From Mugil cephalus (Eukaryota; Chordata; Actinopteri; Mugiliformes; Mugilidae): a stretch of DNA of 64,000 nucleotides. Positions 1-12,782 of this stretch are shown in pieces. A model generated the notes under the pieces. That model made no database searches. It was not told where the DNA came from and worked only from the letters and a program-made list of their open reading frames with translations. Position numbers and translations under genes: made by a program. Positions within the stretch are counted from its first letter, which is position 1. Every line of letters starts with the position of its first letter. The stretch covers positions 17,278,397 through 17,342,396 of the forward strand of contig NC_061790.1 in assembly GCF_022458985.1 (NCBI RefSeq). Direction: 5' to 3'.

Positions 1-3000
1 GCACTGCCAGAGCCCTACAAAATGACTTCCAATCACATTTGGTCAAACACAATGGATGAATGAATCAACAGAAATACAAAGTAAAACAGGGAGAACATGC
101 ATGAAAAGTCCAACTTAACAGTGTCAAAAAAACTGATGACATAATGAGAAAGAAGGCCAAGGTAAGAACAGAGACCAAATTTCAATGTTCACCATGGGCC
201 TTATGGTCCCAAAGCTGCTTCTCTAACCACTACTCCACAGCTCCCCCAATGACATTCCTATTTGCGAAAGGGAGTGACAGGGTGACATTAAAATCTTTTG
301 GTGGCACCAGATGGAAGCCAGGAAAGCTGTTGATGTCCAGCAACCATACTAATTTGTGTCATAGCCTCCACGTCTGCCTCCTCTCCCTTCTAGCCTGCAG
401 CCAGTCTGCCTCCTTGCATGCCTGTTTTGCTGAAAAGCAGGAGTACGTCAGGTGCACCATGGTCAGGCAGTCAGCTGTCACCATTCAGGCCAGTTATATA
501 TAGCCAGTCCTAACGTCACTCCCAGATTGTAGACTGGTCGTGCAGACAGTGGTCCTGTCTTGCTAGACACAGCCTGAGGTGTCCAGCTACCTTCCCTCTC
601 CCAGCCCTTCCTTTCCAATTAATAGTTTCTTTCCACCAGACAGTCAATGTAAAGTCTTTCCTCCATTCTCCCTGTCTCCTGTCACTGTGTTGTAGACAGC
701 TGTCAAACCTAATGGCACCACATCAGATGATATTTTAGTCTTGTACTGTTGATTATCTGTAAGGTTACTCCTGCGTTGCTTCTCACCTTTTTGTCGTCTG
801 TGCTATTCCTTGGACTGAATCCATGGCTGCCTGGCAGTGTTTCATGTCTGTACGCTCATCTGTCTCTCACATTAAACTCACACACACGTCGTCCTGTCTG
901 AAGTGCTGCTCCCGCTCTAACCGATTGCCCTATCCATCTTGAGACATTAAACTCTCTGGTGAAAGGAGGTATCCAGTGGAAATGAAATTATCTGCCTTTA
1001 AAAACAAAAGCTGCGGGGCCGACATGATAAGCCTCGGTGAAGTTTGGGCAAGCGGCTGTGCTGTGTTATTGATGGTGATTCAAAAACAGACCTGGGTCAG
1101 ATGGCTTCTTCCATTAACATTTTAGTGCTTTTCTTTGCACTTCACAGGGAAAACAGATGGCAAGGCCTATCCGCGAAATCCAGATTAGATCAGGTAAATT
1201 ATCAATCGTTTTATTTTTAAATGCCTTCCGCAACTTTGGCCAAACGCCATTAGCCTGGCTCGTAAATGTTAAAAAATAATCTTCAAATGCATAAAACATT
1301 GAAACAATGAAATGAGCTTCCCAGACTTAAAATAATCACGTACTGAAACTCTAGTATAATCATATCACGTTTGCCCTTTTCCACCAACACGTGTCCAAAA
1401 CAGACGGGGTGGACATTAGTTCAGGGTATCCATCCGTTCATCCCTCATCCGTTTATTCATCTGTGTCTGTCCTGGCCTGGGCCGCCACCAGAACCCCACG
1501 CACTGAACTGAGCAGCACTGTCACAGTCTTTCATGCGTGTCAGAGCTGAGCATTTTATGTTCCCCTCTGCCCCCTGCAGGACCTGCTGCTGTGATTTAAA
1601 GCAAGAGGAAAATCGGGCTGGAGCAGCAGGGTGGAGGAATGTCTCCATCCTTCCTGATTTTAAATGGTACCACTGGGGAAACACTACCTATGACCTAGAA
1701 AGGTACGATCTGAGATGTTTAGAGACATTCAGCAGAGGTATTACTGGAAAAGTCAAAGGGGGGTCACGCTTTTTACTGTTCTTATCAGATGTTGTTCACC
1801 TCATGGTGGTTTCAGGTAACATCCAGCAACATGCAGTAACGTGCATTCTGCACCGTTAGCATAAAACTGCTTTTTTTTTTCTTGAGAAATTGATTTCTCA
1901 GTTTTCACATTGAAACTGTTGCACAATCACATGCACACATATTGCCACTTTAAACACCCAGTCATGTTTCCGTCTACGTGGCACATTCAGGTTCAATATT
2001 CACATTCATTTTGTCTTTGTTTTGGTCTCCTCCCTATCGCTGAAATTAATATTTGGATCTTCAGCTGCTAAAAGCTCCACTACGTCTAGCAAAGGTAGAC
2101 TCCCCCGATAAATCTACATGTGATCACTTTCACTGTATACAGGATTAATTGTTGACGTAAAAATATTCATCAGTGCAGCTTTGAGGAGATTTTTCGCTTG
2201 TTTTTCATCCAGTGCTTTTGGTTTAAGAGGAGAAGGGGCACTCAGAAATGCCAGCTTCTTCTAAGAAGCACTGAGATGAAACACGCCAGGAATGCAACTC
2301 TGAGCGCCCCTTTAAGGCAGTGATAAATGGGAAGCACTCCTTTAAGGTGTGAGGCGATCAAAGGCGTGGCAGAGGTCTGGCCTTGGTTTATGGGAGTGTG
2401 GTGGTCAGTCGACAGGCCTGGAGATCAGAGGAGGGAATTCACTTTTCCACTAACGCACATCTGTGTTTGCCCCTGTAAACGGGCTGAACTAATGTCAAAT
2501 GGTCTGTTCAGAATTCTTCACCCAGATCCTGTGAATTACTGAGACCCGTGATCCTCAAAAGGTTTTCTGTTATCACAGACACCGTTAATAACTTCTCCTC
2601 CTCTCACATAATATCATTACTGTCCCAGAGGAAACTGTTTTTTCAGAGGACGTCAGAAATATATGTCTGGCTTTGTACTGGGGCAGGAAACTCATGGGCG
2701 ATCAGTTACACGTGACACCATGAGCCCATATTTTCATTAGCACCAGTTTACTATTTCATCTTCTTCATTGCCATTTAAGCATTTGTAATGTATGTATATG
2801 TTCTCACAGGTGCCAAATGTAGTGGATTTAACGTTGAATGGCAAGAGCTGTGGTAAGACTTGGACAGACTTCAACCTTATAAAACAATAGCTGGTATGTT
2901 TATGTACCCTGTCTTTGTTTTGTAGGTTGACTTGTTCCATTTTGCCACAAGCTAGAAAAACATGATTAAATCAAACCACATGTCTAAAGTGAAATGAAAT

Positions 3001-3895
3001 ACTTCGGTCCATGCATGAAAAGCAGTATAAGTTGATTTTGGCATCTAATAGGATGTACAGTGGTGTCCAGAATTAGTTAATTGCTGGAAATATGATTACA
3101 TCTAAAAATAAAATATGGGGCCTCGACTAACCGCTTGAAGTACTTGTTGGGCAGAAGTTGCTTTTATTATAATGCAGATCCAAATTCCCAGCATTCCGTG
3201 TTGGACCACTTCAGATACAAAAACATTTCTAGCACTCAACAGAAAATAAAGAGAGGAGGCAAACAGATGCACAGGGACCTGGGGGATATTCTTTTCTCCT
3301 TTCTTGCATTTGTTTTCAGTTGTTATACTTTCTCCTCCTAAATATTTTCAGATATAAAATATTTTTAGCTTTCCAGTGCAGAACAGAACAAAACTCACAC
3401 TTGTGTTTTGAACTGTGACAGATGCATGGCATCACATCATATAGCAGCCAGTGTCATAGCTATTTTCTTTTGAATTTATAAAGCTGCATTAATTGCTTTT
3501 TTGATGACTCAGGGAAAGTGCAACAAGCTACTGGTACCACATTGGCAAACTGTTTCCTTCAGATGTAGCAGCTGTGTTACCGACGTGTAACCGATGTGTG
3601 ATGAATGGAGCATGCACAATGACCTACAAGGCAACACTTTCCATCAACGCAGCCTTAAAACAACCATTTATTCTGGTAACAGAAATAAACGGCTATAGCT
3701 GGCGGTTATCAGTAAGCCGAAACAAAGTTACCTCATCTTCTTTAAAATATTTGGAAGGGAGCACTCAGGTCTATGTAAATGGCCAACTGAGTTTACCAGC
3801 CGGCTAAATTAATGCTAGGCAGCAGAGCTACTAAGCTTTACTAGGTTCATCAAATCCTTTTCGCTGAAAACATTTGTTGCTGGAGTTGAACTCAC

Positions 3896-3923
3896 TGTGT
3901 CCAAACTTTTGACTGGTAGTGTA
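3896..3923 (-). mobile_element. Truncated end of a Tc1-like MITE (single terminal repeat)
   Basis: The segment reads TGTCCAAACTTTTGACTGGT followed by AGTGTA. It matches the right-hand terminal repeat of the two intact hairpin MITEs at about 15.2 and 45.4 kb. No matching left end is visible within about 1 kb upstream, so this looks like a decayed or truncated copy. The assignment rests on similarity between copies inside this window and on the general form of fish Tc1-type termini. Confidence 0.5.
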
Positions 3924-4369
3924 TATATTTAAAACTGATAGGTACAAACAATGGAACTGAGTAGGCCCGTATGAATAAATAAGACTTAAGCTGGGATTAG
4001 AAAGTAGTGGCAGAGTCTGAATTTTTTATGCCCTGAGTCTTTAGGAGAGTTGGATGGATGATAACGACCTAAGAGTGCAGGTGGGAAAATATAGCTCCAT
4101 ATGCGTCCCCAACCAGCACTTGAGACCTGATCTCAGTTTTGCAATGTGTATGCAAAAAGACACATGATTTGGTCAATAGACTATTATAGTAGCTGTTAAT
4201 GGATCTCTACCTCTGTTTCAGGATCACAAACAGAGCTGTTTGTTGTGTGTGCATCATAACTTGGCTCACATGTTATTTATTTCTTAATTTCTGCCGAGAC
4301 ATTAGTTATTTGAGAGCACTGCTCTATTATGTAATAAACTTATGCAACAACATCCCTATTGAGAAGGCG

Positions 4370-4500
4370 GCCTTTAATATGACATTGTGTCTGGATCACC
4401 TCCAAATGTCATCTGAGATTGAATCTCTAAAATGCGTCCTCAATGCATCCTGGGTGTGTTCACACCTGTACTTTAAGATGCTCAAATCCGATCAGATTCC
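4370..4500. repeat. Possible dispersed fish repeat, copy 1
   Basis: This stretch contains phrases such as ATGCGTCCTC, CATCCTGGGTG and TGTTCACACCTG. It resembles the copy at about 10.4 kb (CTGTTCACAGCTG, ATGCCTCCTGGGTGATC). Both look like ends of a common non-autonomous fish DNA transposon. Similarity was judged by eye and the boundaries are approximate. Confidence 0.3.
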
Positions 4501-5175
4501 TCAGGATGGATGTTCAGGCAAAGGACCTAACTGAAACAGTTAAGCTGAGGACTCTAGTATCTAAACAATTACGCTAAAAATGCGCCGCATTGGAGTCAGA
4601 TGATGAATATTACGAATGTTAATGCATCTCTGCATTAAACTCCTTCCATTTTACGCATAATATTATAATCTATAGTCCTACAAAAGATGTTTGTCCCCAC
4701 AAGATTCCAAAATTATGCCTCAGCCCACAGTTAAGACTTAACACACTTCACATACAATCAACAGTAGCAGGAGGTTAACAGCGGCAGTAAATGGAGGGCA
4801 GACTTTGCTAAATGAGCCATGACAGTTGTGCCTAAAACACATGCTCAGTCTCAAAAAGAAAAGACTTTGTTCATGCCCCGGAGAAAATGTTAAACCTATT
4901 TGCCGGAGGGGTCAAAAGTCGGAACACTGTGACCCTGACTCTTTGTTTGTTCAGTGGGTCACCACCTGGATCTGTTTCTAATTGAGGCTGCAGGCTTAAA
5001 ATATGCCTTTGTTACAGTAAGGGGAGGCTGGGGACATTTATAAAACAGGTGGGTGGGAAACAAGTTGACAGTCCAGTGTGGGAGGATGAGTGCGTGCACG
5101 TATGAGTGTAGACTAAAACACGTCTCATATTACTGGTGTTTCCCTTCTTGTTTTTGTAATCTTTTAATGAGTCCT

Positions 5176-5177
5176 TC

Positions 5178-5244
<67 letters not shown>
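5176..5244. repeat. TTTC tetranucleotide microsatellite
   Basis: An almost perfect run of about 17 TTTC/TTCT units, 69 bp long. The open frame running through it only encodes repeated FLS and is not a gene. Confidence 0.95.
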
Positions 5245-6174
5245 ATTTTAGCCTTTCTTTGTCTTTGTCTGCCCCTCTCTCCCCCCTGCTGTTTGGAGGT
5301 CATTCATCCTGGTTAATTGTCTCTTGGTAAAACACCAGAGAACAAAGATAAGTGTTGCAGTCTCACAGGGGAGCTGTCAGTCTGTTTGTTCCCTTCCTAA
5401 CTGATTAGCCTCATTGACTACCCTGCAATACACATCTTCCGAAAAACAAATACACACAACAACAGATCCAAGTGTTAAATGCCCTTAAAACAGCATTGAG
5501 GACCAATCAAAAACCCAAGAAACGGCTTTGTAACTGATTGCATGTTAAAGTTGCTGTATACAGGATTATTAAATTAGCTATGGGGAGATGGCTGTGAATA
5601 ACGTGAGAAGTGTTAAAGCAAAAGAGAATCAGCTTTATTGTTTTATTTTTATGAAGACAAGTAACTGTAATGTTCAGGACCAGTTTAAAATCTTTAAAAC
5701 CACTCTACATTTGCCACCAACAAAAACAACAGTTATAGGCGTTGTTCATAGCGTTGTTCTGGCTTGGTGTCGCTACTTAAAGTTCAGCCTACTTACAGAG
5801 TTTAAAACTGGTAAAACTTTTTTGTTTTTTGATGGTAACAGAAATGTGATTTAATATAGCAAAACAAAGAGAATAAGTTTGGCAATAATTGACCTCTAAA
5901 CTAATACAATCTGATTGATGTGTACCAGAAGGGTCTGGGAACGGTGGGACACAGGGAAAGGAGCTGGTGAAAAGCTGGAGGTGTACAGCCTGTCCCTCGA
6001 AGCTCCTCATTTGACAGTTCACTGTACAATATATAAAACTGATTTAAAGTCAAAAAATGTGAGAAAGGATCTTTGTCTTGTTTCACAGATGCATTTTTGA
6101 TGAACTTGAGCTGTAAGCTCACTGAAAAGCACAATATGTATACAGAACATCAAATGATTTTAATGTGAATCTGA

Positions 6175-6440
6175 AGAACAGGGGCTCGCTATCAGGACAG
6201 GCAAACCAAGCAATTATTTTGGGCCTTGTGGGGGGAAAAAAAGAAAGAGAAAGGGAGCCCCCAGATGGCTACTTCTTGGTATATTTTACAATGACAGCTA
6301 CAATCCCTCTTGAAACAACGTAGGCCCCTAGTGCATCGACCCCTTCTGTCTAGTTTGGACTGGGTGCTTGCCCACCCTTCGCCTGGTTCCCAACCCCCAG
6401 AACCTGGGGGCCACTGGCTGGAGCAGTAGGAAATGTTTGG
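6175..6440. repeat. Possible hAT-like non-autonomous repeat
   Basis: The segment starts near CAGGGGCTCG and contains TTGGGCCTTGTGGGG and a GGGAGCCCCC hairpin core, like the GGGGCC-rich ends of fish hAT elements. No transposase is visible. Boundaries and family are uncertain. Confidence 0.25.
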
Positions 6441-9154
6441 CTTGCATTAGCAGCAATCACTGAACCTATGAGCTATCGACTCAGGCTCCCAGTTCAAAAG
6501 AAAGCATACAAATGTCCGTGGGCCCTAGCCTCAGTCAACAAAGTGTTACCTCATTTTGTGGTAGATAATGACTTAGCAGACACTAAATGAAAACCTACAA
6601 GAGTGTCACTACTAAATCATGTAGTGGAATACAAGAGTTGGTTTCACATCACAAAGGTGGACGCTGTGATAGTTGTGAATAGTATCATCATAGCATAAAA
6701 AAAACATTGTGTGTTTGGTTTTGACATATGTACCTGAAAGTATGTGGAAAGCCTGTGAGGGATCATCTCCATGTTCCTGCTAGCAGCTCCTATTGGCTGC
6801 TTCACTAACAGGTCTAACAAAACTTGCTGGACTGGTGCGTTCCATTTGTACTCAGAAGTCAGTATTTCCGAGTTTGAAGTTGGAATTTTCAACTGGAATG
6901 CCCCCCGAAGTCGTAGAATCCTCACTACCCCCGAGTTGAATTATCAAGATGGCCGCCCCGTGTGTAAACAGTAGTTAGAAGCTCCTGTAATATTACATTT
7001 AGCTTCTGATTACTTTTTGTTGCATTAAATCAGTTGTATAGACAGTATTGTTGGACATATTCGACATTTGTGTTATATGGGAACTACAAGCCCATGTTGC
7101 GCTAACAATAGCCTGTAAAACGAAAACAATGCGAAACACTAGCAAACCGTGATTAATAGTGTATTTTCTGCTACATTAGCATTAATAAATTCAGACTTTT
7201 GGATATTTTTATAAATTTCTGACTCGTGTGGTCTTGTAAATTTTAAAAAATTCATGAGTTGGTTCAAGTTATCTGTTCAATTTACAATTGGTGTGTTAGC
7301 CTAAATAGCCAAAATTTAGTTTAACATTATAGTCATAATATCAAGAATTAAAAAAAAAAAAACACTTTAATTTCACTCTGCACTCAAAAAATTGAATTAT
7401 TAAATACGCCAAGTTATATTTGGACAAGGCAAGCGCTCTCATGGACGTGGAAATCTAGTTTTCTGACTTGCAGGCAGATAACTCAGGTGTTATTCCCAGT
7501 GCTGAATTCCGCCCTCCAAGGTAAATGGAACACACCATTACTCTACTATATTTTGTTGTTGCTTTCTTGCCTTTCACGTGGTGAAAGTTACAACTGCTCC
7601 GCTTCTCCAGCCTTGAAAAGAAACTCTATAATTGATTTATTTCAGGATTCATAAGTGACACTGACTCCTTATTGTGTCCATATGGATATAATGGTTAACT
7701 GATGGTGCAAAGCAAGGTAAGTGGGTCAGCTTTCTCATGCTCCACACTACATACAGTATGGTTTTAAATTGAAAACAGCTCCCTGGCCCACAGCCTTTTT
7801 ATGTGGCCACAGCTTGCGGGCAGACCAGAATGGAGAGAGCTTGTTTGATTTAATTTAACAAATCGCGTTTGCATTTCAGGGGTTTTATGTTTCACTTCAC
7901 GTGATTCAAAAGCACTCGGGGAAGCTGAATATGTGAGATAGTTTCTGCTGAATTCTTTACTTGACATTTTTGACACCAACCAATAAACAGATATGACCAG
8001 GTCATCGTAATCATTATCATTCTCTCTTCGGAAATTTTCTTTTAACAAAGCGCTGTTCGGTATGACTATGCACAGCAGCTTGTTACCGTAAAGGCCACTG
8101 CTTACTGCAAGTTTCCAGTCTGAATCAATGAAGAATCCTTCTAAATGTCCACGATGCTGTCATCGTGGGTCAACAATGTTACACCGTGAAATAGTTTCCT
8201 CTGGCAGATGCTGTAACTGCAGAGGGGAAGGTCAGATCATCGTATCAGTAATGAAGTAAGCTGCAGGCAGTGGAACATGGAGTCATCCGTTTTACAGGCA
8301 GCAGAGGGTGATAGAGCACACAGGAACAGTCCATGTAGTGGACAGTGCTGCTACTTTTTCCATTTCACAAATTGACGGTTTTTCATTTAAAATGTAGTCA
8401 AAGTGTCAAAGTTATAACAAGCCCTTAACGATTAGAATTTAAATAAATATTATATAAAATAATGTCATAAAATCAGATCAAAGTATGTAAATCAAATATG
8501 TTTTGTTCAAATAACTTTGAATGAATTATATTTAGTGTTTATTTAATTTTATGTATTTTTTTTATTTCTTTTACTGAATTGACTTATTTGAATGTACTGA
8601 AACTGACTACAAAACTATAAATCAAAATATCTACTAGAGGAGTAATTTACACGTTCAAACGATGCACTCAATATTCTTAGGTGACAGCTCCACAAAGATT
8701 ATCCTTTCAAAAGCATTCCAGTTTTTCTTTCCTCCTGTTCTTGCACTGGTGCAGTAACTTGTTGTACCTTCATTCTCTGAAAGCCATAAAATCAGCGTGA
8801 AATCGACATCAATCTGTGCTTCCTCCCTGCGTGAAGAGAACCCAGCGGTATTGGTCAGGCCTCGGCTGGACGTTTATGACGGCAAATGAATATTGTCTCA
8901 CTGCTTCTCTTTGCTTCATAGGATCAGGTGACAGAGACACAGAGAGTGACAAGCAAGTGTTCATCATGTCCACGGAAAACCATTAATTCCAGCCTGTCTT
9001 TGAGGCCTTCTGTATCCTCACTGACCTGAACATCCAGTCCAGCTCACTGGAGACTCATAACTGTCAACCCATCCTGTCAATGCACAAATTTTCTTTTACA
9101 CCTCTGACCTGCTCTGAGACTTGTGTATTCAGATACACACTCAAACGTTGTATA

Positions 9155-9290
9155 TTTGTGAGGACCTTCCATGGACATAAAGCATTCCCTATCCTCTTAG
9201 CTTAACCCTGGCTATCTCAAGTAAGCCCGTAACGCTAACCTTCACACTAACCCTAATCCAAGTCTTAACAGGTTTTAACCCTCAGAAAGT
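9155..9290. repeat. Degenerate CTAACCCTA-rich dispersed repeat
   Basis: The segment begins TTGTGAGGACCTTCC and runs into TTAACCCTGG, GCTAACC and CTAACCCTAA words. This is the form of a common fish interspersed repeat with a telomere-like tail. It is too degenerate to be an interstitial telomere array. Confidence 0.4.
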
Positions 9291-10399
9291 TGTGTGGAGC
9301 CACAAGCACAACGTGGCCTCACAATTCAGTTGTCAATTGTGTTTTCACAACATCAATAACAATTCAAATTGTCTCAAGATGCTGTACATAACCCAGAGGA
9401 GCACTAAGATGATGGTGCCAACTTTAGTATTCCATATAACACACACACACTGTTTTTTTTTAACATCTGCCTTACATAAATACAACATAAATCCCATAAA
9501 ACCACCACGGAGCATGCACACACATTGGAGAAGATACCTGGTACTGCTCACTCTTGACTGCGCGGCCTCTCCCACCCCGGGGATTCAGGTTAGTTTAAGA
9601 GGAGGCAGGAGAAAAACAGACACAGGCAGACGTAAAACGCTCAGAAATGTCACCATCTCATGCTGTATTTAAAGTGTGCCAGACATGATGAGAGCTGAAG
9701 GTCAGGTCAGTAGTTTATGAGGTAGAGTTTACGGTCGGTCACTTTATACCTGAAGAAACACGACTATGACAACGAGCGGGATCTTTTCACGTTTTTAGAG
9801 AATAAATTCAACTGATTTAATGTTGTTGTGCTGAAAGAACGTTTACATCTCATACCGAACAACATCTTGACTCGCAGTATTTGTCCAAGTGCAGAGCACA
9901 TGTTCAGGATTACATTAGAGATTCAAGAAATCTGCACAAACAAATCAAATGATCTTAAGTAACAGACTTCCTGAGGGAAAATGAAACTTGGATATGAGGC
10001 TGACTTAGTTTTTGCAGAGTGAAGCTGATCATGAAAGGTTTCTGTGCTTTAACATTCCTCTTTGAAAACGTTTATGGCAGCAGGAGGAATTAGTTTTTCA
10101 TGGCAGAGCTTCAGTGAACACACTTTAAAAAAAAAAAGAAAAACACTGTACCATCTACATGAAAATCCTGAGAACATCTGCAAACACACAGCACACTGCC
10201 TTATAATTAAATTTTAAATGATGACAGTGATCTGGAGCCACAGGTGGCAGTGAATGTATAATGGTCCACATAGTCTCAACTACAGAATAGGAGCAAGGCT
10301 GTGTTTATCCATCCATTATCCAGCATAATCACTTGTTCTGTAGAAGGTCATGGCAGCTGGAGACAAGAGGCAGAGTACACCCTGGACACAGAATTAATC

Positions 10400-10530
10400 A
10401 CCAGTTAACCTAAGGCCCTGTTCACAGCTGTTATTAACATGCCTCCTGGGTGATCAGAGCGCAAGCTGGCAGCTCTGAGTTCATGTGTTCACATCCAGCA
10501 TCAGCACGCGCCTCAAGTGACCGCTTGTGG
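10400..10530. repeat. Possible dispersed fish repeat, copy 2
   Basis: It contains GGCCCTGTTCACAGCTG, TTAACATGCCTCCTGGGTG and GTGACCGCTTGTGG, which are typical words of a widespread fish DNA-transposon-derived repeat. A weaker relative lies at about 4.4 kb. Confidence 0.35.
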
Positions 10531-11179
10531 TCCAATCACACTTCTGTGGTATAAACTCAAAACATATATATAGAATTTGAGGTGCAGTAAAACATTGTGC
10601 AAACCACTGCTGCCTCAGTGTGTGTTTAGACTGTGGGAAGAGAGAACCCATGTAGGCCCATGGAGAACATGGAACCAGAAAGACAGAAACTTCAAGCTGT
10701 AAGGCGACTAACGTCCTATTTCTTTTAATTATACAAGGATATACATGCTTTTAAAACATTACATATGTTTGTATTTGCTGGTATGAATGAAGTCATTTTC
10801 ATGAGGCTCCAATACACTAGTATTTGTGGGATAAATCAGTGTGCACCAGCCTGAGAAAAAGGAGTGGGAAACTATGTCTTTGCTCTGTTTGCACTCTTGC
10901 ACAGTAAGGAACAATTGCTGCTGCTGTGTGGGTACAGTCCTGTTTACGCAGCTCAAATTGTAAAAAGTTGGAGACTATAATTTTTAAAATTACTACAAGA
11001 AAAGAAAAATTTGCTCTCCAGATTTCCGTAGCCCACTCATTTTCTCTGCTTGAGTACAGCAGCTCACAGCTACTGTACATTAGCTGCTCTTGGCACAGCA
11101 TAACTAATGTCGGGCTGTGCTACATCTGAGTCGCATTGGAGAAGAATGTGTGAAATGTTACAGAGGTGCAAGACAAAAT

Positions 11180-12230
11180 CAATCAGCGAAGTAGCAAACG
11201 CGGCGGCGGGTGTGACATAAAAGGGTGCCGTAACACCGGGAGATGCTGACAGCTGAAAGCAACGATCGCTGCAGGTGTCTCCGGCCTGCTAAGTGCAAAT
11301 GTTCTGCCTCCCCCAACTAGTTGGACGCCTGGCAAAGACGATCGACATGAGCAGATACGCACTCCCTCTCTGGCAGTCACTTCTTTCTTTCCCACTGCAT
11401 TTGTCAGGGCTCTGTTTCCATGGTAACAGGCGGTTGTAGACATGTTGCATGTCTAACATGCAGAGACAGGACGTCGGTACACTGAACGAGGTCGAGGCAA
11501 CTTTGCGGGTCGTAAGAGGCACCGTGACACCTTCTGTGAGGACTGTATTGAGTGGTGTTCAATTTTAAAAGTGTATTTAAAGTTTCTGTGCTTTTAGCAT
11601 CGATTCGGACTCCATTTATCCGTGTTTTAAGGTGAGTTAGACGCTGTTTAACTCTCCTGTAGTTGAGGGGGAAAGGGATTATGCCTCACTTTGTGTAGAA
11701 GTGGTTGTACTTGCTTTGTTTCCCCTCGATGTCAGCCCCCCCGCCTGCCAAAATCAATGCTAGTAAAAGCCCTTCTGCTTCAATCGCATCACCGCGGAGT
11801 ATTTTACCAGTAATCAAATTGTCCAACAATGGACGCCACCTGCGTGAGCGCGGACGTGCACACGCCCCCGGCTCGTCCAAAACCTGTTCGCTTTGCACAC
11901 AAGCAGATGCACGCACACGCTGAGTGAAGTGAGTAAGAGCAGTAGTTGGACGGGGATGATCTCATCCTGAGACGCTGAGAGGATGATGTCAGATTTTAGA
12001 TCAGGACTCTCGTGCTGCTGCTGAGCTACTGTAACTGTTTATGTTTTCGCAGGCCACGAGGGCTTGCAGGCCAGGAGAGAGGAGAGGGCGTGGGCGAGAG
12101 CTTTCAGGATATTACTTCTGAAAAAGCTGCATCAGCTTGTGTGCGTGTGTACTTCCTATCACGGTGCAAACGCTATAACAAGCAACTAAAAGAAAACTAC
12201 ACTAAACTGCGACGCCAATAACTCGGCCAC
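11180..12230. promoter_or_regulatory. CpG-rich promoter-like region with no recognised gene
   Basis: CpG dinucleotides are clearly denser here than in the flanking AT-rich DNA (for example CGCGGCGGCGGG near 11.2 kb and GCGTGAGCGCGGACGTG near 11.84 kb). It contains a perfect RFX X-box and a strong splice-donor-like GTGAGT at about 11,632, so a non-coding first exon on the + strand ending near 11,631 is possible. The nearest downstream + strand gene is stmn4, nine kilobases away. The region could be an alternative distal promoter of stmn4, a non-coding RNA promoter or an enhancer. None of the open frames here resembles a known protein. Confidence 0.4.
11414..11427. promoter_or_regulatory. RFX X-box (palindromic)
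   Basis: GTTTCCATGGTAAC matches the RFX-factor X-box form GTNRCC-N(0-3)-RGYAAC, with both half-sites intact. RFX factors bind such sites in promoters of cilium and some neuronal genes. It lies inside the CpG-rich stretch and about 200 bp before a donor-like GTGAGT. Binding is inferred from sequence only. Confidence 0.55.
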
Positions 12231-12707
12231 TTGTTTTCCTTACAGTTTTTAAATCTGAGTCCTTTACTTGAGTTTCGTGGGCCTGCAGAGATTTCATCTT
12301 CAGCACAGAGGGACGCGTTTTGTGCATTTCTCGTCCTCTTCCTTTCTACTCAGCTTCTTTCATGTTCAGTAAAATGTGTAATTCTCCACCCTGCTCCCCC
12401 AGGGCATTTCTCCTGTCTCCCTCTCCTCCCTTCCTCTCCCATGGGTGTTTCCAGTATGCTCCCTCTCCTTCACTTGATCTTCCCTCCTTTATTTTCCCCT
12501 GCTCCGGCTCTTCCTCTAATCTTTGTTCTCCCAAAGTCACTGAAATAATCTGATTGATCTTTTCCCCCCCCTTCTCTTCCACCACGCCCGTCTTCTCTCT
12601 TTCTTCCTGACGTTATTCCTTTCCTCTCCCCTTCCTTCTCTACATCTGATGATCTCATTTCCAGGATGTCTAATGTCACGCGTGCATTTACCGTAAGGAG
12701 GGTGGCT

Positions 12708-12782
12708 GGAGAGGAGAGGAGAGGAGAGGAGAGGAGAGGAGAGGAGAGGAGAGGAGAGGAGAGGAGAGGAGAGGAGAGGAGA
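12708..12782. repeat. GGAGA pentanucleotide microsatellite
   Basis: About 15 tandem AGGAG units. On the opposite strand it makes long LLSSP open frames, which are artefacts. Confidence 0.95.

Larger units (their letters stand above)
1..11180. other. Gene-poor AT-rich region with scattered repeats
   Basis: I see no convincing coding exon here on either strand. Open frames are short, lack family signatures and mostly run through repeats or low-complexity DNA. Support for regulatory content is also absent by eye. The stretch holds the TTTC microsatellite near 5.2 kb, one half of a Tc1-like terminal repeat near 3.9 kb, possible hAT-like and other dispersed repeats near 4.4, 6.2 and 10.4 kb, and a degenerate telomere-like CTAACCCTA-rich repeat near 9.2 kb. 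Long-range enhancers cannot be excluded without cross-species alignment. Confidence 0.6.

Noticed and set aside
9155-9290. Interstitial telomere array
   Set aside because: Only a few scattered CTAACCCTA words, too degenerate and short; better explained as a common dispersed fish repeat.
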